The translations under genes were made by a program, and so were the position numbers. Under the pieces are notes generated by a model. It was not told the DNA's origin and searched no databases. It saw only the letters and a program-made list of their open reading frames with translations. From NCBI GenBank assembly GCA_965368765.1, contig CBDUOF010000010.1, positions 1 through 30,698 of the forward strand: a stretch of DNA of 30,698 nucleotides, given 5' to 3'. This DNA is from Leptofilum sp965368765 (lineage in GTDB: Bacteria; Chloroflexota; Anaerolineae; Promineifilales; Promineifilaceae). Every line of letters begins with the position of its first letter. The stretch's first letter is position 1. Below, in pieces: positions 28,723 through 30,698 of the stretch.

Positions 28723-30480
28723 CTCACTCGCTTCGGCAATCGCCTTCAGCTTCAACTGCGCCTGCAAACCACTGATGTGCGCTTCCAACTCTACCAACCC
28801 GTCCCGCTGGGCTGAAATCTTGTCATTTTCGGCGCGGACAAAGCGGGCAAACGGGGCAATCGTGTCCTCGATGCGCTGCGCCCCCCGCTCCATCTCGCGC
28901 GTAAATTGCTCCGTCAGGCTGCCGACCAGCTTTTGGCGAAGTGTTGCCAGCTTCTCTTCTAGCTCGCGCTTCGCTTTACGTCGGCGGGCGGGCAAAATGA
29001 GCGCCCCCAGCGTGGCAAAGGCGATGCCTGCAACAATTCCTGTTACATCCAGAAAGACCAGGTGCAGCCCGCCCGTGAGAGCCAAACCTAGCCCGGCGGC
29101 TCCGGCAGCGCCAGCCAGCCCGGTGCCAACCACCGCAGAGCGGGCGACTTCGGCCAGCTCGGCGGCTTCTTTGTCTTTGTCGTAAGTTTCCACGGCGCGC
29201 TGTGTGGCAGCCCCAATGGAGCTAACCAGCCGGGCCCGATCGTAGGCCAGCGTGCCTTCTTTGGGGCCAGACTGCCCCACGACGCGGTTGTCGTGCGCTT
29301 CCTTGCGCTGGGCCATATGTTCGGCAACGGCCGTCCACTGGCGTAAATCCTGCTCCACCATCCAATCAACCAGTTCACCCACCCGATTTTCAATTTGTTT
29401 CGGGGTGTCAGCTACAACCTTGGACTCAAATGTTTTTTCCAGCGTGCGCGAGCGCATCAGGTCGGTAACGCGGCTGAAGCGGATCATCTCCTCAAAAAAG
29501 TCGTCGCCCCGCTTTTCCATGGCGTACAAAATGTTGTCGATTTCGCTGAGGCGAGCCTTGAAGTTACGCTGCATATCTTCATCGTAGTACAGCATTTGCC
29601 GCTCGATGTCGTCCAGCAGCTGGCGGTCATCTTGCAAGGAGGCGAGGTCGGATTCGCTGTGGCTGAGCTGCTTGCGCACTAATTTAAGACCAACCCCCAG
29701 GGGATTCAGGAGCTTGAGGCGGAAACGGCCGTCGTCGTCCAGGGTATCGTGAATAAACTGCTCCAGCGGCTCAAAGCCACTTTTCTCCCACAATTGTGGC
29801 TGTCCCGCCTTGGCCTGTTGGGCTTGTTTGGCAGAGATGGGGAACACCGCCGATATTTCCCCTACCAAATTTTTAGCCGATTCCTTTACAAATTCAATCA
29901 CCTGGTTGCGCTCAGCCTCATTGGTGAGGATGTCTGATTTGTTGACCAGCAGCACAATCTTTTTGCCCCAGTCCCGAATTTGGGCCAGGAAATTACGTTC
30001 ACTTTCGCTAAACGGCCGATCCGCTGAGGTGATGAACAAAACGAGGTCGCTGCGCGGGATGAATTCGGCCGTCAATGCTTCATGCTCGCGCAGGATGGCG
30101 TTGGTGCCGGGCGTATCAACGATGCTAATCTTCTTCAACATTTCGATGGGTGCGGTTTGCACCCAGGCGCCCTTGTCGCCGGGAACCAGGTTGGTCACTT
30201 CACCATATTTCAACAGGTAAATCTGGCTGGTGGTGGGCGTCACGCCCTCGGTTTGCAGCTCTTGCCCCAAAAAGGCGTTGATAAAGGCTGACTTGCCGGC
30301 GTTGAATTCGCCAGCCACAACCAGCAGGAACAGATCATCTAGCTGGCGGATGGAGTCAGAGAGGGCGGTGCGGTCTTCTTTGGAAGCGGCCGTATCGCCC
30401 AAAAGGTCACGCAGTTGCCCCAATGTATCGCGGGTGCGTTTGAGCAGATCTTCTTGCTCACTATTTAGAATAGCGTCCAT
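28720..30480 (-). CDS. Bacterial dynamin-like GTPase
   Basis: 586 residues. GTPase motifs: G1 GEFNAGKSAFIN (57-68), G2 TPTTS, G3 VDTPGTNA (121-128) and G4 NKSD (180-183). A helical middle (230-430) with coiled-coil character precedes a hydrophobic hairpin near 445-500 (GTGLAGAAGAAGLGLALTGGLHLVFLDVTGIVAGIAFATLGALILP), then a charged C-terminal helix that may pair with the stalk. It is expected to bind and reshape membranes as BDLP/LeoA-type proteins do. Many bacterial dynamins come in pairs; here there is one. AGGA lies six bases before the ATG. Confidence 0.92.
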   Translation of the reverse strand: MDAILNSEQEDLLKRTRDTLGQLRDLLGDTAASKEDRTALSDSIRQLDDLFLLVVAGEFNAGKSAFINAFLGQELQTEGVTPTTSQIYLLKYGEVTNLVPGDKGAWVQTAPIEMLKKISIVDTPGTNAILREHEALTAEFIPRSDLVLFITSADRPFSESERNFLAQIRDWGKKIVLLVNKSDILTNEAERNQVIEFVKESAKNLVGEISAVFPISAKQAQQAKAGQPQLWEKSGFEPLEQFIHDTLDDDGRFRLKLLNPLGVGLKLVRKQLSHSESDLASLQDDRQLLDDIERQMLYYDEDMQRNFKARLSEIDNILYAMEKRGDDFFEEMIRFSRVTDLMRSRTLEKTFESKVVADTPKQIENRVGELVDWMVEQDLRQWTAVAEHMAQRKEAHDNRVVGQSGPKEGTLAYDRARLVSSIGAATQRAVETYDKDKEAAELAEVARSAVVGTGLAGAAGAAGLGLALTGGLHLVFLDVTGIVAGIAFATLGALILPARRRKAKRELEEKLATLRQKLVGSLTEQFTREMERGAQRIEDTIAPFARFVRAENDKISAQRDGLVELEAHISGLQAQLKLKAIAEASE

Positions 30481-30528
30481 AATTTTCCTAATATTTAATC
30501 CACAGTTATCGTAATTGTGTGCAGATTA

Positions 30529-30568
30529 TTTTGACACCGACACGGCCGTTTTGACACAATACGGCCGT
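30529..30568 (-). repeat. Duplicated octamer-bearing unit in the dynamin gene leader
   Basis: TTTTGACAC at 30529 and 30549 is followed each time by a 3-4 bp variable step and ACGGCCGT (30542 and 30561): a direct repeat of period about 20 bp. It falls in the transcribed leader predicted from the promoter at 30603-30630. Confidence 0.6.
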
Positions 30569-30602
30569 AGCCAAACAATTTGAATTCATCAATTTTCAGA
30601 AA

Positions 30603-30630
30603 AGTATAGCATGGGGAAATTTGTACACAA
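30603..30630 (-). promoter_or_regulatory. Promoter of the dynamin-like GTPase gene
   Basis: Minus strand TTGTGT (30630-30625), 16-bp spacer, extended -10 TGC-TATACT (30611-30603). Start near 30597, leaving a leader of about 117 nt with the octamer pair in it. Confidence 0.6.
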
Positions 30631-30648
30631 GCACCCAGAGGGTTGTAA

Positions 30649-30669
30649 GGGCGACCCGCCGGGTCGCCC
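30649..30669. repeat. REP-like palindrome at the right edge
   Basis: GGGCGACCC-gcc-GGGTCGCCC, a perfect 9-bp stem with a 3-nt loop. It lies upstream of the dynamin promoter and has no T-run; the compact GC palindrome is typical of dispersed extragenic elements. The last 29 bp of the window hold nothing I can assign. Confidence 0.6.
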
Positions 30670-30698
30670 CACATCAATCGCCGTCGTAGCTGATGCCT

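Larger units (their letters stand above)
416..30568. repeat. Dispersed palindromic octamer ACGGCCGT, about 54 copies
   Basis: Exact copies counted by eye start at 416, 1050, 1904, 3954, 3974, 4089, 4396, 4542, 5350, 6911, 7793, 7868, 8532, 9493, 10415, 11828, 12032, 12262, 13193, 14327, 14480, 15133, 15356, 15942, 16963, 17402, 17469, 18108, 18831, 19188, 19282, 20260, 20471, 21010, 21164, 21259, 21495, 22388, 22865, 24508, 24654, 25550, 25602, 25764, 26111, 26986, 27045, 27201, 28497, 28650, 29327, 29725, 30542 and 30561. About 15 are the decamer AACGGCCGTT. Most lie in genes. Non-palindromic single variants (TCGGCCGT, GCGGCCGT and complements) number about 11. Like HIP1 in cyanobacteria. 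Confidence 0.93.

Noticed and set aside
416..30568. The octamer as a CRISPR repeat or restriction-site artefact
   Set aside because: Copies are only 8-10 bp, irregularly spaced and mostly inside genes, so it is not an array; vector or linker contamination would not be spread evenly over coding DNA.

Overview
The window looks like a chromosomal segment of an Anaerolineae-type Chloroflexota bacterium. This is inferred from the mix of gene families (RIO-type kinase beside ABC exporters, geranylgeranyl-reductase-like flavoprotein, DUF2085, DUF4126 and YIP1 membrane proteins, MauG fused to a beta-helix, many TAVP-type lipoprotein linkers); no 16S or other decisive marker is present. G+C is roughly 50-55% by eye. 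Coding density is high. There are no tRNAs, CRISPR arrays, transposases or phage modules. One RNA gene is clear: RNase P RNA on the minus strand at about 24951-25354.

Layout. 1-10531 is one long minus-strand run, read right to left: RIO1-like kinase, ABC exporter half, P-loop kinase, APH-like kinase, a second ABC half, a third ABC half, tandem-GNAT acetyltransferase, two small unknown proteins (one DUF5990) and a truncated gene at the edge. Starts and stops mostly touch or overlap, so much of it is probably one or two operons. Two ABC halves carry complementary degenerate ATP-site motifs (one has Asp for the Walker B Glu, the other has LSAGE for LSGGQ), which suggests a heterodimeric exporter split by the two kinase genes.

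10630-11806 holds an unusual small unit: a 23-residue, two-cysteine peptide gene with its own promoter, a perfect Shine-Dalgarno and consecutive hairpin terminators, just downstream of a small metzincin-type protease gene with an amphipathic N-terminus. 11945-16027 is an envelope redox region: a lipoprotein resembling an isolated protease prodomain, a dihaem MauG peroxidase fused to a NosD-like beta-helix, and a lipoprotein cytochrome c. 16151-19622 is a minus-strand housekeeping run (Cys-rich mini-protein, methyltransferase, RluD-like pseudouridine synthase, LspA, second methyltransferase). 19780-23009 carries phosphofructokinase, a GNAT, a cold-shock protein and a receiver-only response regulator on the plus strand, with a YvlD-like membrane protein opposite. 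23076-26250 (minus) has a geranylgeranyl-reductase-like protein, a low-molecular-weight phosphotyrosine phosphatase, rnpB and an orphan molybdenum-hydroxylase FAD subunit. 26454-28616 (plus) has three small membrane proteins, and 28720-30480 (minus) a dynamin-like GTPase.

The strongest genome-scale signal is the palindromic octamer ACGGCCGT, about 54 exact copies in 30.7 kb against roughly 0.5 expected. It lies in genes, leaders and one terminator, on all gene types, like the HIP1 palindrome of cyanobacteria. Several intergenic stretches also hold degenerate short-period filler repeats, and one such tract appears to have been inserted in frame into an ABC transporter.
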